Below, one piece after another: positions 9,646-18,605 of a stretch of 64,000 bases of DNA; positions within the stretch are counted from its first letter, which is position 1, and every line of letters starts with the position of its first letter. Below the pieces are notes generated by a model, which ran no database searches, was not told where the DNA came from, and saw only the letters and a program-made list of their open reading frames with translations. Source of the DNA: Tenacibaculum sp. SG-28 (lineage in GTDB: Bacteria > Bacteroidota > Bacteroidia > Flavobacteriales > Flavobacteriaceae); contig NZ_MQVY01000002.1 in the NCBI RefSeq assembly GCF_002954385.1, positions 167,690 through 231,689 of the forward strand, read 5' to 3'. The position numbers were made by a program, and so were the translations under genes.

Positions 9646-11244
9646 TTACTCTACCTGTTCTAGACTAAAAACCTTCTGTATTACCTTGTCATATTGCTCA
9701 TTAATCTTGTACAATCCTTCCTCATTAAACAAGTTTCTTCCAATTAATGTTTTCACATTTTTGCGCAATTGCTTTTTGGTCTTTTCAGATAAATCATCCT
9801 CTTTAAATTTCAATAAAAAAGCATCCGATACAGCTTGATTTTTATCAAAATTCGAAATAAAATCATCAATAGTTAAGCTTTGGAGTTCTTTTCGATTCTT
9901 GTCTACATAATCAAAAGCATAATCATCCAACGGTCCAAAGAAATATACTGGTAAATACGAGGTTGTATCTAATGGAACAAATACATCTGGAATAATGCCA
10001 CCTCCTCCAAAAACAATTTTTCCCTGCGGAGTTTTATACTGTAAACTATCGTTTATTTGTATACTGTCTTTGTGAAAAAGTTCTCCATTTTCATATCGTT
10101 GGTTAACTTCATCTTGATAAGAAAAGTTTAGATTCTCTTGACCAGTTGTATTAGGAGAAATACCATTGGACCCAGACACATAGGGTTTCTGGATAGAACG
10201 TCCTGTTGGTGTGTAGTATCGGGCTGTGGTTAATCGTATTGCTGAGCCATCGCCCAAATCCATTTCTTGCTGCACCAAACCTTTTCCAAAAGACCTTCTT
10301 CCAATAATTGTACCTCTGTCATTATCTTGTATGGCACCGGCAACAATTTCAGAGGCTGAAGCTGAATTTTCATCCATTAAAACGTAAAGTTTTCCATCTT
10401 CAAATTCACCTCTGTTGGTCGCAAAAGATTCGTTTACATCCCCTTTGTTATTTTTTGTATATACTATTAACTGGTCCTCTTTTAAAAACTCATCGATAAT
10501 TTTATTTGCAATATCAATAAAACCACCACCATTTCCTCTTAAGTCGAGTACTAAGCTGGTCATTCCTTGGGCAATTAATTGATCTAGTGCCGACTTAAAT
10601 TCTCTATACGTATTTCTAGCAAAACGATCTAACTTAATAAACCCTATACTATCCTTCAAAATATAGGCAACTTCAACACTTTTGATATTAACTTTTCCTC
10701 GAGGAATCACTACATTGAATAAACTATCGTTTGTCTTTCTGTATATTTGAAGAGCAACTTCTGTATTTGGTTGTCCTTTCAGACGTTTCAGTATCGCATT
10801 ATTTGTAAGATTTTTACCAAATAATGTATCGTTATCTGCCATCAAAATCCGATCTCCTGCTACAATACCTTTTTTAATACTAGGCCCCCCCTCGATAGGA
10901 TGGATAACTGTGATGGAATCGCTTTCAATGCGAAACTGAACTCCAATACCAACGAAATTTCCTTGCATACTTTCTGTAACCAATGCCAAGTTTTCTTTTG
11001 GTATATACACCGAATGAGGGTCTAACTTCTCAAGCATTTCAGCAATAGCTCCGTCGAGCAATTTATCCGTATCTACAGCATCGACGTAGTCGCTTTGTAT
11101 AAATCGAATTAAACGTCTAATCTTACGCTCATTAGCTGAAGAGGTATTTACGATGCTATCATCTCCCTTGCTGAAAAGGGTTCCTATACATATTCCGAAT
11201 ACTACGGCCAAGGAAAAATATATGGGTAGATTATTTTTTTTCAT
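9646..11244 (-). CDS. S41 family C-terminal processing peptidase
   Basis: 532 residues. An N-terminal membrane or signal segment (about 7-25) anchors the protein in or beyond the inner membrane. A PDZ domain follows at about 85-180 (GNFVGIGVQF, then GDRILMADN), then the tail-specific protease core at about 190-350. The nucleophile region is ENSASASEIV, with the general base lysine in RRSFGKGLVQ, the Ser/Lys dyad of CtpA/Prc proteases. The C-terminal 150 residues are Bacteroidota-type. It degrades or trims periplasmic proteins at their C-termini. The start overlaps the dCMP deaminase gene by 14 bases, so the two are translationally coupled. Confidence 0.92.
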   Translation of the reverse strand: MKKNNLPIYFSLAVVFGICIGTLFSKGDDSIVNTSSANERKIRRLIRFIQSDYVDAVDTDKLLDGAIAEMLEKLDPHSVYIPKENLALVTESMQGNFVGIGVQFRIESDSITVIHPIEGGPSIKKGIVAGDRILMADNDTLFGKNLTNNAILKRLKGQPNTEVALQIYRKTNDSLFNVVIPRGKVNIKSVEVAYILKDSIGFIKLDRFARNTYREFKSALDQLIAQGMTSLVLDLRGNGGGFIDIANKIIDEFLKEDQLIVYTKNNKGDVNESFATNRGEFEDGKLYVLMDENSASASEIVAGAIQDNDRGTIIGRRSFGKGLVQQEMDLGDGSAIRLTTARYYTPTGRSIQKPYVSGSNGISPNTTGQENLNFSYQDEVNQRYENGELFHKDSIQINDSLQYKTPQGKIVFGGGGIIPDVFVPLDTTSYLPVYFFGPLDDYAFDYVDKNRKELQSLTIDDFISNFDKNQAVSDAFLLKFKEDDLSEKTKKQLRKNVKTLIGRNLFNEEGLYKINEQYDKVIQKVFSLEQVE

Positions 11245-11677
11245 ATGGTAAATAGGTCAATTCTACACCCGCTTTTTCTAAAAACTCCAAACCGGAAGGA
11301 TCTTTATAAGCATTGGAATATACTACGCGTTTTATTCCTGCTTGATGGATTAATTTGCTACACTGCTGACATGGAGATAGTGTTATGTACAAGGTAGCTC
11401 CTTGGCAGGATTGGGTCGAAGATGCAACTTTTAATATCGCATTTGCCTCAGCGTGTAAAACATACCACTTCGTATACCCTTCTTCATCTTCACAAAAGTT
11501 TTCAAATCCAGATGGAGTTCCGTTATATCCGTCGGATATAATCATTCTATCTTTCACGATTAAAGCACCAACTTTTTTTCGTTCACAATGAGACAATTGA
11601 CTCCATTCCTCTGCCATTTTTAAATAGGCAATATCATATTTACGTTGTTTTTCGTTCAAAGTCAAAATATTTAACAC
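11231..11677 (-). CDS. Deoxycytidylate (dCMP) deaminase
   Basis: 148 residues, usual length. It converts dCMP to dUMP, feeding thymidylate synthase (thyA at 54253-55077). The zinc site is complete: His75-Ala-Glu77 (HAEAN) and Cys103/Cys106 (SPCQQC). The nucleotide-recognition segment GYNGTPSGFENFCED is typical of dCMP deaminases rather than tRNA or cytidine deaminases. It overlaps the downstream S41 protease gene by 14 bases and lies 39 bases from the stop of the HupE/UreJ gene's neighbour region, all on the minus strand. Confidence 0.9.
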   Translation of the reverse strand: MLNILTLNEKQRKYDIAYLKMAEEWSQLSHCERKKVGALIVKDRMIISDGYNGTPSGFENFCEDEEGYTKWYVLHAEANAILKVASSTQSCQGATLYITLSPCQQCSKLIHQAGIKRVVYSNAYKDPSGLEFLEKAGVELTYLPYEKK

Positions 11678-11716
11678 TTGCTAAGTTAATCAGAATAATA
11701 AAGTTGCACTAAATTT

Positions 11717-12298
11717 TTACCAAAAAACTCGGTCGATCATCATTTGCAGAGCAAAGCCTATTACTATGGAAGAGCTAACTAAAATCCAGTCTCTTCTATT
11801 CACTCCCAAAATACCTTGTAATAGAGACCCAATTACTAAAATTACTAAAACGATAATCACCTGAGCAACCTCAATACCCAGTGCGAATTCGAATAAGGGA
11901 AGTAATTTATCCGAAGACTTTCCTATCATCATCTTAAAATAATTTGAAAATCCTAAACCGTGAATTAGACCAAAAAATAAAGCGAATAGTAAATTTTGAT
12001 TCTCTTTTCCAACGGAGGCTTTTTTTGCCGTTAAAACATTCGCAGCACCGGTTATAAAAATAGTTAATGGTATTAAAAACTCCACCAAATCTGCTCTAAC
12101 GTTTATAACCCCATATGCCGAAAGCGCAAGTGTTATAGAATGCCCTATAGTAAACAGGGTGATTAACCAAAACACCTTCTTCCATTGCTTGAACTGGTAT
12201 ACTACCGCAAGAACAATAAGGAATAAAATATGATCGTAGGCATTTATATCTAAAACATGATATAAACCCATTTTAAAATACAGTAAAAAGTCGGTCAT
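11717..12298 (-). CDS. HupE/UreJ family membrane protein
   Basis: 193 residues with about six transmembrane segments. The N-terminal signature LYHVLDINAYDHILFL and the later FTIGHSITLALSAYG and FGLIHGLGFSNYF carry the conserved His and Asp residues of the HupE/UreJ_2 family, which includes nickel/cobalt permeases and proteins of unknown substrate. No urease or NiFe hydrogenase gene lies in the window, so a metal-transport role is an inference from family only. The ATG directly abuts the TAA of the upstream Lrp-type regulator, implying one transcript. Confidence 0.85.
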   Translation of the reverse strand: MTDFLLYFKMGLYHVLDINAYDHILFLIVLAVVYQFKQWKKVFWLITLFTIGHSITLALSAYGVINVRADLVEFLIPLTIFITGAANVLTAKKASVGKENQNLLFALFFGLIHGLGFSNYFKMMIGKSSDKLLPLFEFALGIEVAQVIIVLVILVIGSLLQGILGVNRRDWILVSSSIVIGFALQMMIDRVFW

Positions 12299-12760
12299 TT
12301 AAATTTTAATTTGCCTGTTAATTTGTTGGTCTAAAGAAATAAAAGTTTCTGTTCTCGATACCCCTTTTATGGTTTGAATATCTTTGTTTAAAAGGTGCAT
12401 TAAGTCTTCGTTATTTTTACACATTATTTTAATAAATACTGCATAGTTCCCAGTAGTGTAATGACTTTCTACTATTTCTGGTATTTCATTTAAACGCTTA
12501 ATTGCTGAAGAATACAAACTAGAAGAATCTAAAAAAACTCCAACAAATGCAGTGGTATTGTATCCTAATGATTTTGGGTTTAGCACCATTTTATAACCAC
12601 TTATCAAATCCGATTCTTCAAGTTTTCGCAATCTTTGGTGAATCGCGGCTCCTGAAATACCCACTTCTCTGGCAATACTTAAAACAGGTGTACGGGCGTC
12701 TTTAACCAAACGTTTAATGATTATCTTATCGATTCCGTCAATTTTCATTTTTTTAGTCAT
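12299..12760 (-). CDS. Lrp/AsnC family transcriptional regulator
   Basis: 153 residues. An N-terminal winged helix-turn-helix covers about 6-60 (DKIIIKRLVKDARTPVLSIAREVGISGAAIHQRL), then the RAM/effector domain about 65-150 (GVFLDSS, then ESHYTTGNYAVFIKI). A second start at Met5 (12748) is possible. It is cotranscribed with the HupE/UreJ gene. A palindrome at 12789-12805 lies over the predicted -33 region, which suggests autoregulation, as is common for this family. The amino-acid or other ligand cannot be told from sequence. Confidence 0.9.
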   Translation of the reverse strand: MTKKMKIDGIDKIIIKRLVKDARTPVLSIAREVGISGAAIHQRLRKLEESDLISGYKMVLNPKSLGYNTTAFVGVFLDSSSLYSSAIKRLNEIPEIVESHYTTGNYAVFIKIMCKNNEDLMHLLNKDIQTIKGVSRTETFISLDQQINRQIKI

Positions 12761-12764
12761 GTCA

Positions 12765-12805
12765 CAAAAATAACGAAACTATGTTAAATAAAAGACAGTC
12801 TTTTA
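12765..12805 (-). promoter_or_regulatory. Candidate promoter and operator of the Lrp-type regulator
   Basis: On the minus strand a TAnnTTTG-type -7 motif (TATTTTTG, 12765-12772) lies 4 bases before the start codon, so the transcript would be leaderless or nearly so. A 17-nt dyad at 12789-12805, TAAAAGAC-A-GTCTTTTA, covers the position expected for -33 (about 12792-12795). The odd-length dyad with a single central base is the form seen for Lrp/AsnC sites. Autorepression is inferred. Confidence 0.5.
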
Positions 12806-12859
12806 ATACCGTAAAGAAATTAAAGTGTTAAAAAAATCTTATAATCCTAAAAAAATAAA

Positions 12860-12883
12860 AAAACCACTCTTACGAGTGGTTTT
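12860..12883 (-). terminator. Rho-independent terminator of the bacilliredoxin gene
   Basis: A 10-bp perfect stem (AAAACCACTC/GAGTGGTTTT) with a TTAC loop. On the minus strand it is followed by a T-rich tract. It lies 24 bases past the stop codon at 12907. Confidence 0.85.
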
Positions 12884-12906
12884 AAGTAATTTTTATTCTC
12901 TGAAAT

Positions 12907-13317
12907 CTAGCAGAAATCTTCGTATGCTGCTGCCAAATTTTGAGCGATCGCTTGCGCTGACCTTCCTTCAATGTGATGGCGCTCTAACATATGCACCAAT
13001 TGCCCGTCTTTAAATAAAGCAATTGCTGGTGATGATGGTGGAAAAGGAATCATGTACTCTCTTGCTTTTGCAGTAGATTCTTTTTCAACTCCAGCAAACA
13101 CTGTCGTTAAATTCGTAGGTGTCTTTTCAGCTCCCAAAGAAGCAATAGCACCTGGTCTTGCTGTACCTGCAGCACAACCACATACAGAATTTACCATTAC
13201 TAATGTAGTTCCTTCTTTAGCTAAGGCATTGTCTACGTCTTCTGCCGTATATAGGGCGACAAAACCAGCATCGATTAATTGATCGCGCATTGGTTTTACT
13301 AATTCTTCTGGATACAT
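12907..13317 (-). CDS. BrxA/BrxB family bacilliredoxin (YphP/YqiW type)
   Basis: 136 residues, thioredoxin-like fold, full family length. The defining CGC motif is at Cys46-Gly-Cys48 (NSVCGCAAGTARPG). In Firmicutes these proteins remove bacillithiol from bacillithiolated proteins; Bacteroidota members are thought to do the same. The C-terminal half carries MIPFPPSSPAIALFKDG and HMLERHHIEGR, both conserved. It is a single-gene unit, with its own terminator just downstream and divergent from the DnaJ-domain gene at 13551. Confidence 0.92.
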   Translation of the reverse strand: MYPEELVKPMRDQLIDAGFVALYTAEDVDNALAKEGTTLVMVNSVCGCAAGTARPGAIASLGAEKTPTNLTTVFAGVEKESTAKAREYMIPFPPSSPAIALFKDGQLVHMLERHHIEGRSAQAIAQNLAAAYEDFC

Positions 13318-13550
13318 GTTTAAAAAATTTTAGGCAAAGATAGTTCTTTTCATGTATTGTAACAAGAATCCAAATTCTCAAAAATAATAACCCTATAATT
13401 GTTTTCTATAGCACAAAACATTGCGCCCTTCGTTTATGACAACCTTTTGTAAACACCTTGATTTTAACAAAAAACAAAGAAGTATTTTGTTTCTTTTGAA
13501 CGCAGACTTTAGTACTTTAGCATGTTATAATGAAGTTAAAATAACTAAAC

Positions 13551-14306
13551 ATGGGGAAATTTGCAAAATGGCTTGGAGCAGGTGCTGGGTTTACTTTAGG
13601 AGGTCCAATTGGTGCATTGATTGGCTTTGCTGTAGGAAGTTTTATTGACGGAGTATCTGTGGAAGACCTTTCGCAAGAACAACGAGAATACCAAAAGAGA
13701 AGACAAAGTTCAGGGCGCGAATATGTGAAGTCAGGGGACTTCGAAATTAGCTTACTAATTTTAGCCTCGATTGTAATTAAATCGGATGGAAAGATTGATA
13801 AAAGAGAATTGGATTATGTTCGTAAGTATTTTGTAAATCTATATGGAGTAAATAGGGCAAACAATGCCTTTAAGCTATTTAAAGGTATTGTAAAAAGTAA
13901 AATTTCTACTCGACAAGTATGTATGCAAATACGCCAATACATGCCACACGCTTCAAGATTACAATTACTCCACTTTCTTTTCGGAATTGCCCAGGCAGAT
14001 GGTACTATCGCCATTGAGGAAGAAAACGCGATACACCAAATAGCTGGATATTTATACATTAATGACAGTGATTATACCTCTATAAAAGCAATGTTTATAA
14101 AGGAAACGGAGAGCGCCTACAAAATTTTAGAAATAACCAAAGATGCCTCTGACGAAACCGTTAAGAAGGCGTATCGGAAAATGGTAAAGAAATACCACCC
14201 AGACAAGCTAGTTGGATTGGGAGAGGAACATGTAAATGTAGGAAAACAGAAATTTCAAAAGGTACAAGAGGCCTACGAAAGCATTAAAAATTCAAGAGGG
14301 TTTTAA
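13551..14306 (+). CDS. TerB-like and DnaJ domain protein (DjlA-like co-chaperone)
   Basis: 251 residues. The N-terminus has a glycine-rich hydrophobic segment (about 8-32, GAGFTLGGPIGALIGFAVG) that could insert in the membrane. A TerB/tellurite-resistance-like helical domain follows at about 60-175 (SLLILASIVIKSDGKIDKREL). A C-terminal J domain covers about 180-248 with the essential HPD tripeptide (KYHPDKL). This is the DjlA order; J domains stimulate DnaK ATPase. The plus-strand start is well separated from the minus-strand bacilliredoxin gene. It converges on the MOSC gene with only 24 bases between. Confidence 0.88.
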   Translation: MGKFAKWLGAGAGFTLGGPIGALIGFAVGSFIDGVSVEDLSQEQREYQKRRQSSGREYVKSGDFEISLLILASIVIKSDGKIDKRELDYVRKYFVNLYGVNRANNAFKLFKGIVKSKISTRQVCMQIRQYMPHASRLQLLHFLFGIAQADGTIAIEEENAIHQIAGYLYINDSDYTSIKAMFIKETESAYKILEITKDASDETVKKAYRKMVKKYHPDKLVGLGEEHVNVGKQKFQKVQEAYESIKNSRGF

Positions 14307-14330
14307 GTTGTACTAGACGAGACTAACAAA

Positions 14331-14873
14331 TCACTTTTTATTACTGAACACCTCAGCAATTGTTGGATTGTCAGAACAAGTTTTTACGAGCTGCAATACA
14401 TCCCCTACGTTAACATATCCGGTTTTTACTACCCTAAAATATACGCCTGAATAGGTTTCCTTTAAAAATTGCTTAACAATTTTCATAGTACCAAAACGAA
14501 CCCCAAGTTTCATACATGGCTGTCGGGGTTTGGTAACTTCCAAAACTGCTTCTCCAACGGAAAAGGTATCGGCGACATGTAGTTTTGTTTCGTCTAAAGC
14601 AGAGATGGTTAAGTTTTCACCGAACATTCCATAATTCCAGTTTAGTTTTGGATATAGACTTTTCCAGTACGAATAATGTTCCTTGGAATATCCGTATACC
14701 GCCTGTAATACTCCACCGTGATATTTTCTATTACAAATTGCATCTCCCGCTACTTCCTCTTCTCCTAAAAAGATTATATCCTTTACAGGAAACTTAAATA
14801 TTCCTGTAGTGATGGTTTTCCCTTTCCATAGTATTTCCTTCTGTTCTCCTATACAAGTTGCAATAATTTCCAT
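14331..14873 (-). CDS. MOSC domain protein (YiiM-like)
   Basis: 180 residues from the ATG at 14873 (MEIIATCIGEQKEI). The frame is open to 15005, but the extra 44 residues look unrelated to the family and were left out; MAYINAL at 14897 is the alternative. MOSC hallmarks are present: a conserved acidic/His stretch (GDAICNRKYHGG), YGYSKEHYSYW, NYGMFGENLT, and the conserved cysteine in KPRQPCMKLGVRFG. The domain binds or transfers sulfur or molybdenum cofactor species; YiiM reduces N-hydroxylated compounds. No Moco biosynthesis genes lie nearby. Confidence 0.88.
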   Translation of the reverse strand: MEIIATCIGEQKEILWKGKTITTGIFKFPVKDIIFLGEEEVAGDAICNRKYHGGVLQAVYGYSKEHYSYWKSLYPKLNWNYGMFGENLTISALDETKLHVADTFSVGEAVLEVTKPRQPCMKLGVRFGTMKIVKQFLKETYSGVYFRVVKTGYVNVGDVLQLVKTCSDNPTIAEVFSNKK

Positions 14874-15022
14874 ATCCAATGCATTTATGTAAGCCATTTT
14901 ATCAATTGTCTTAACGAATAAAAAGTAAAATATATTACAAAAAGCTAACACTGTAAAATTTTTACCTATTAAGTGTAAAATTGCTTCATGTAATTTGTTA
15001 GCCAAGATATCTAATTGGGAAA

Positions 15023-15047
15023 TAAAAAAAGCCCCCCATTGGAGGCT
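15023..15047 (-). terminator. Terminator of the GH3-M23 unit
   Basis: On the minus strand a 7-bp GC-rich stem (AGCCTCC / GGGGGCT, one G-U) with a 4-nt loop is followed by seven T. It lies 117 bases past the GH3-family stop codon. Confidence 0.8.
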
Positions 15048-15163
15048 ATGTAATCAATTGTTATGACTCCCCTTAAAAATCAAAACATACTAAAATAATC
15101 ATTTTTAAAAAAACAGCAAAAGGGAAAAACACCCAAAAATTAGATCTTGAAAAATAAACATAA

Positions 15164-16660
15164 TTATATCTCTAGGAACTCTTTCAATTCTTCCGCGATT
15201 TTACGATTATCCGAGAGCTTTGGAATTTTATTTTGCCCGCCTAATTTCCCAATAGACCTCATGTAATTTTGAAAACCGCCTTTTTTAACTTTTCGAATAA
15301 TCAAAGGTTGCAGAATGTTTCCTTCAATAAGATCTCTGTAATAAATGTTTTGTTTTTGCATCGAAAGGTCCATTTGCTTCGCCATTTTGTCCAGCTCTTT
15401 TGGAGCTTTTTCAAACTCGATAAACCATTCGTGATACGGCAATCCCATTTCAGGATTTACTTGTGGTGCGACAGTGAATTCACTTACAGATATAGAGGTT
15501 CCTTCTACGGCATTTTTTAAGGCATTTTCCACTTCCTTACCTATTACATGCTCTCCAAAAGCGGAAATAAAATGTTTAATTCTTCCGGTTACGCGAATTC
15601 GGTATGGCTGCAAAGAAGTAAACTCAATGGTGTCTCCTATATTGTAACCCCATAAACCTGCTGAAGTATTTAATATAATTACATAGTTAACACCCAATTG
15701 TACATCCTGTAAACAAATACGAGATGGATGTTCGTTAAAAAATTCATCGGCAGGAATGAATTCATAAAACATTCCCGAGTTAAGCTGTAACAACATCCCA
15801 TCTGCTGTTTGAGAATCTTGGTAGGCAATAAAGCCCTCTGAGGCAGGATACAACTCCACAGAATCTATCTTTTTACCAATTAAAGTTTCAAATTTGTTCT
15901 TGTACGGTTCAAAATTGACACCACCGTATACAAAGAGTTCGAAATTTGGAAAAACTTCAGCTATTGGTTTTCCTGTTTTCTCCCTGAGCTTCTCAAAATA
16001 CATTTGCACCCAAGATGGTATTCCACTTATGACCGTCATGTTTTCAGGCAAAGTTTCTTCTACAATTTTAGAAACTTTTATTTCCCAATCTTCAATACAA
16101 TTGGTTTCCCAACTTGGCAATCTATTTTTCAATAAGTAATTCGGAACGTAATGTGCTGCAATACCACTCAAACGACCGAGTTTAATGCCATTTTTATCCT
16201 CTAGCTCAGGACTCCCTTGCAAAAAAATCATCTTCCCATCTACAAAAGTAGCTCTATTCATTTCTGCGATATACAACAATAAAGCATTCCTTGCAGATTT
16301 AATATGTGTCGGCATAGATTCTTTACTTATTGGAATGTATTTAGCTCCGGAAGTTGTTCCGGAAGTTTTCGCAAAATACAGAGGCTTTCCTTTCCATAAC
16401 ACATTTTCTTCACCTGCAATAATTCTATCAACATAAGAACGAATTCCTTCATAGTCATTAATGGGAACTCGCTTTTTGAAATCCTCGTAGCTATTAATCG
16501 AAATAAAATCATGATCTTTTCCAAAAGCTGTTTTACAACCTTCAGTAACTAAATACTCAAATACCTTTCGCTGGGTTTTATGAGGAGTATTCGCCCATTT
16601 GTAAACACGTTTTCTCACTTGCTTTGCAAACGGCAATGCTAGTTTTGACTTCACACTCAT
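15164..16660 (-). CDS. GH3 family acyl-adenylate-forming protein
   Basis: 498 residues, full length for bacterial GH3 (auxin-responsive promoter family) proteins. The adenylate-forming loop YFAKTSGTTSGAKYIPIS lies near residue 100. Other conserved blocks are FVYGGVNFEPY, YPASEGFIAYQ and the C-terminal domain hinge RVTGRIKHFISAFGEHV. Plant members conjugate amino acids to hormones; bacterial substrates are unknown. The start directly follows the M23 peptidase stop (16661), so the two are cotranscribed and translationally coupled, a pairing common in Flavobacteriaceae. Confidence 0.88.
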   Translation of the reverse strand: MSVKSKLALPFAKQVRKRVYKWANTPHKTQRKVFEYLVTEGCKTAFGKDHDFISINSYEDFKKRVPINDYEGIRSYVDRIIAGEENVLWKGKPLYFAKTSGTTSGAKYIPISKESMPTHIKSARNALLLYIAEMNRATFVDGKMIFLQGSPELEDKNGIKLGRLSGIAAHYVPNYLLKNRLPSWETNCIEDWEIKVSKIVEETLPENMTVISGIPSWVQMYFEKLREKTGKPIAEVFPNFELFVYGGVNFEPYKNKFETLIGKKIDSVELYPASEGFIAYQDSQTADGMLLQLNSGMFYEFIPADEFFNEHPSRICLQDVQLGVNYVIILNTSAGLWGYNIGDTIEFTSLQPYRIRVTGRIKHFISAFGEHVIGKEVENALKNAVEGTSISVSEFTVAPQVNPEMGLPYHEWFIEFEKAPKELDKMAKQMDLSMQKQNIYYRDLIEGNILQPLIIRKVKKGGFQNYMRSIGKLGGQNKIPKLSDNRKIAEELKEFLEI

Positions 16661-17524
16661 TTAATGAAAATCTATATAGTTAATAGGATCGACGGGATAA
16701 CCATCACTCCAAAGCTCAAAATGTAAATGTGGTCCAGTAGAGAGCTCTCCTGTGGAACCTACATTGGCAATGACCTCACCCGACTTTATCATTTCTCCTT
16801 GCTCCTTCAAAAGCGTGCCGTTATGCTTGTATACAGAAATAAATCGATCAGGATGTTGAATTATAATTACATAACCTGTTTCTGCTGTCCACTCAGAAAG
16901 TATTACGGTTCCGTCTGCTATGGCTTTTACAGGCGTCCCAATTGGGGCCACAATATCTACTGCAAAATGTTTATCATTAAGGTTATACGATTGTGATATA
17001 TTCCCAATTAACGGAGAAAAAAATACATTCTTTGCTCTTTCTGAACTGGCTGCTGAAATTGGAAACCTATCTTTACTTTCGATTTTTTCTCTAAAAATAC
17101 TATCATTTTTTGTGGCTTGTAGTTTTCGCTGATCAAAAATAACATCTTTAGCTTCGGTAAGAATGGAATCTATTTTTTCTTCTTTTACCTCACCTGTCAA
17201 TACTGGTTTTAAGGCTTTAGTGTAGTTTTCTAAAATAGCAAGTTTTTTGGATATCGAATCCGTTTCGTAGGTCAATCGCGTAGCTTTTCTCTTTAAAGCA
17301 GAGGAAGAGTACCCAGGAATATATTCTCGCAACGAGGTGAAGGCTATTAATAACGAGGTTAAAACTATTAATAAAATTGAAAATAAACCACCGAGAACAA
17401 ATACATTTAGTCGGGATAACTTTAAAGAAAATCGCTCTTGAAAAGTATCCTCATTAAGAATCACTAATCTATATTTATCCGTTAGCTTTTGTTTTAATTT
17501 CTGCTTTATGTCTTTTTTAGCCAC
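16661..17524 (-). CDS. M23 family metallopeptidase (LytM/NlpD type)
   Basis: 287 residues. One transmembrane helix lies at about 40-63, followed by a short coiled-coil region at about 70-105. The M23 domain (about 185-285) has the zinc-site residues of the HxxxD motif (KHFAVDIVAP) and the HLHFELW motif; an additional histidine lies in IIIQHPD. Active endopeptidases of this family cut peptide crosslinks in peptidoglycan. It is inner-membrane anchored and faces the periplasm. Its stop abuts the GH3 start. Confidence 0.9.
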   Translation of the reverse strand: MAKKDIKQKLKQKLTDKYRLVILNEDTFQERFSLKLSRLNVFVLGGLFSILLIVLTSLLIAFTSLREYIPGYSSSALKRKATRLTYETDSISKKLAILENYTKALKPVLTGEVKEEKIDSILTEAKDVIFDQRKLQATKNDSIFREKIESKDRFPISAASSERAKNVFFSPLIGNISQSYNLNDKHFAVDIVAPIGTPVKAIADGTVILSEWTAETGYVIIIQHPDRFISVYKHNGTLLKEQGEMIKSGEVIANVGSTGELSTGPHLHFELWSDGYPVDPINYIDFH

Positions 17525-17661
17525 AGTAGGATATTTTGAGCTTCAAATATACAACGAAAAACAATGACTTCTTTTCATAAAACTTTTATAAAATTTTACG
17601 GTTTAAGAATTCAGAGGTAAATTTAAAGCAATAAATGAAGCCATTTCACACATACCTTCTA

Positions 17662-18534
17662 TCAAAAAGCAAAAAGATAAGCTAGAGAAAAAACAAACGT
17701 GTTAGTAGGACTTAATGCCCCTTCTTTTTTAAGGGGTGAAGGAAAATTAAACACATAACCAATTTCAAAATCAACATTAGCAAAAGAATACAGTAAGGGT
17801 AATTTTAATTGTGTATTTAGAAATCCAAAATCATCTGTAGGATCCACTATTGTAAAAGTTCTGCCACGAAATACGATAGTTCTAGCCAACGGAATAGTTT
17901 GTTGCCCAATTTCAAGACTTAATTGAGGCCTTAGTAAAAATGCTTGTTTCTTTTTTCGGTATAATAAAATTTCAAGATATGTGGAGGAAACCAACTGTAT
18001 AGATTCATCATCGCCGAATAGAAAGCTTACAGAGAGATCGGTACCAAATGTCTTTTTATCATTATCCATTCCAAAGCCAGTATTTACCGCATATCGGAAA
18101 GGATTATTTGCCGGTTGTGAAAAAAAATACCAATCGAAAGAAGCAGAACCCCAAAATTTTTTATCGTTGCCAAATCTTTTCGCATATCCAAGGGTAATTG
18201 CAGTGTAATCCCAATTCGGAGAAAGCCTCTCGTAATAGAGCCCCGATACACTCGCAAAAATTCCATTCGCATGCACATAGCTAACCTGAGGAATTAAACT
18301 GTATTGCGGTATTCCAATTTCTCTTCCAGAGAAATAGGTATTATGGTTATATTGCAAGCTAAAGGAAATAATATTTTTACTTATTACATAGGTTGATAAG
18401 TCTTGGATGGATTGATCATAAATCAAAGTATCAATAATATCATCCTCCTCATCGGAAAAGTCATCAAATATCTTTTGGGCATTTACCAAAGGAGTAAAAA
18501 ATAGAAATACAATTAAAAAGTACAATATTTTCAT
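17662..18534 (-). CDS. Hypothetical outer-membrane beta-barrel protein
   Basis: 290 residues with a signal peptide (MKILYFLIVFLFFTPLVNA). An acidic stretch follows (DDFSDEEDDIID), then amphipathic strands rich in aromatic residues, ending in LAYLFAF, whose C-terminal Phe is typical of barrels assembled by BamA. No named family is recognised. It lies 72 bases downstream of the basic periplasmic protein gene, with a small inverted repeat (GTGACTG/CAGTCAC, 18554-18576) between them, and could be in or just outside that operon. Confidence 0.6.
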   Translation of the reverse strand: MKILYFLIVFLFFTPLVNAQKIFDDFSDEEDDIIDTLIYDQSIQDLSTYVISKNIISFSLQYNHNTYFSGREIGIPQYSLIPQVSYVHANGIFASVSGLYYERLSPNWDYTAITLGYAKRFGNDKKFWGSASFDWYFFSQPANNPFRYAVNTGFGMDNDKKTFGTDLSVSFLFGDDESIQLVSSTYLEILLYRKKKQAFLLRPQLSLEIGQQTIPLARTIVFRGRTFTIVDPTDDFGFLNTQLKLPLLYSFANVDFEIGYVFNFPSPLKKEGALSPTNTFVFSLAYLFAF

Positions 18535-18605
18535 AAAATCTTACTCTAGGAAAGTGACTGCACCCTATCCAGTCACAATAAGCGGCCACATACTTTTACA
18601 TAAAT

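Noticed and set aside
18554..18576. Inverted repeat GTGACTG/CAGTCAC between two minus-strand genes
   Set aside because: Seven base pairs, nine-base loop and no T-run; too weak to call a terminator.
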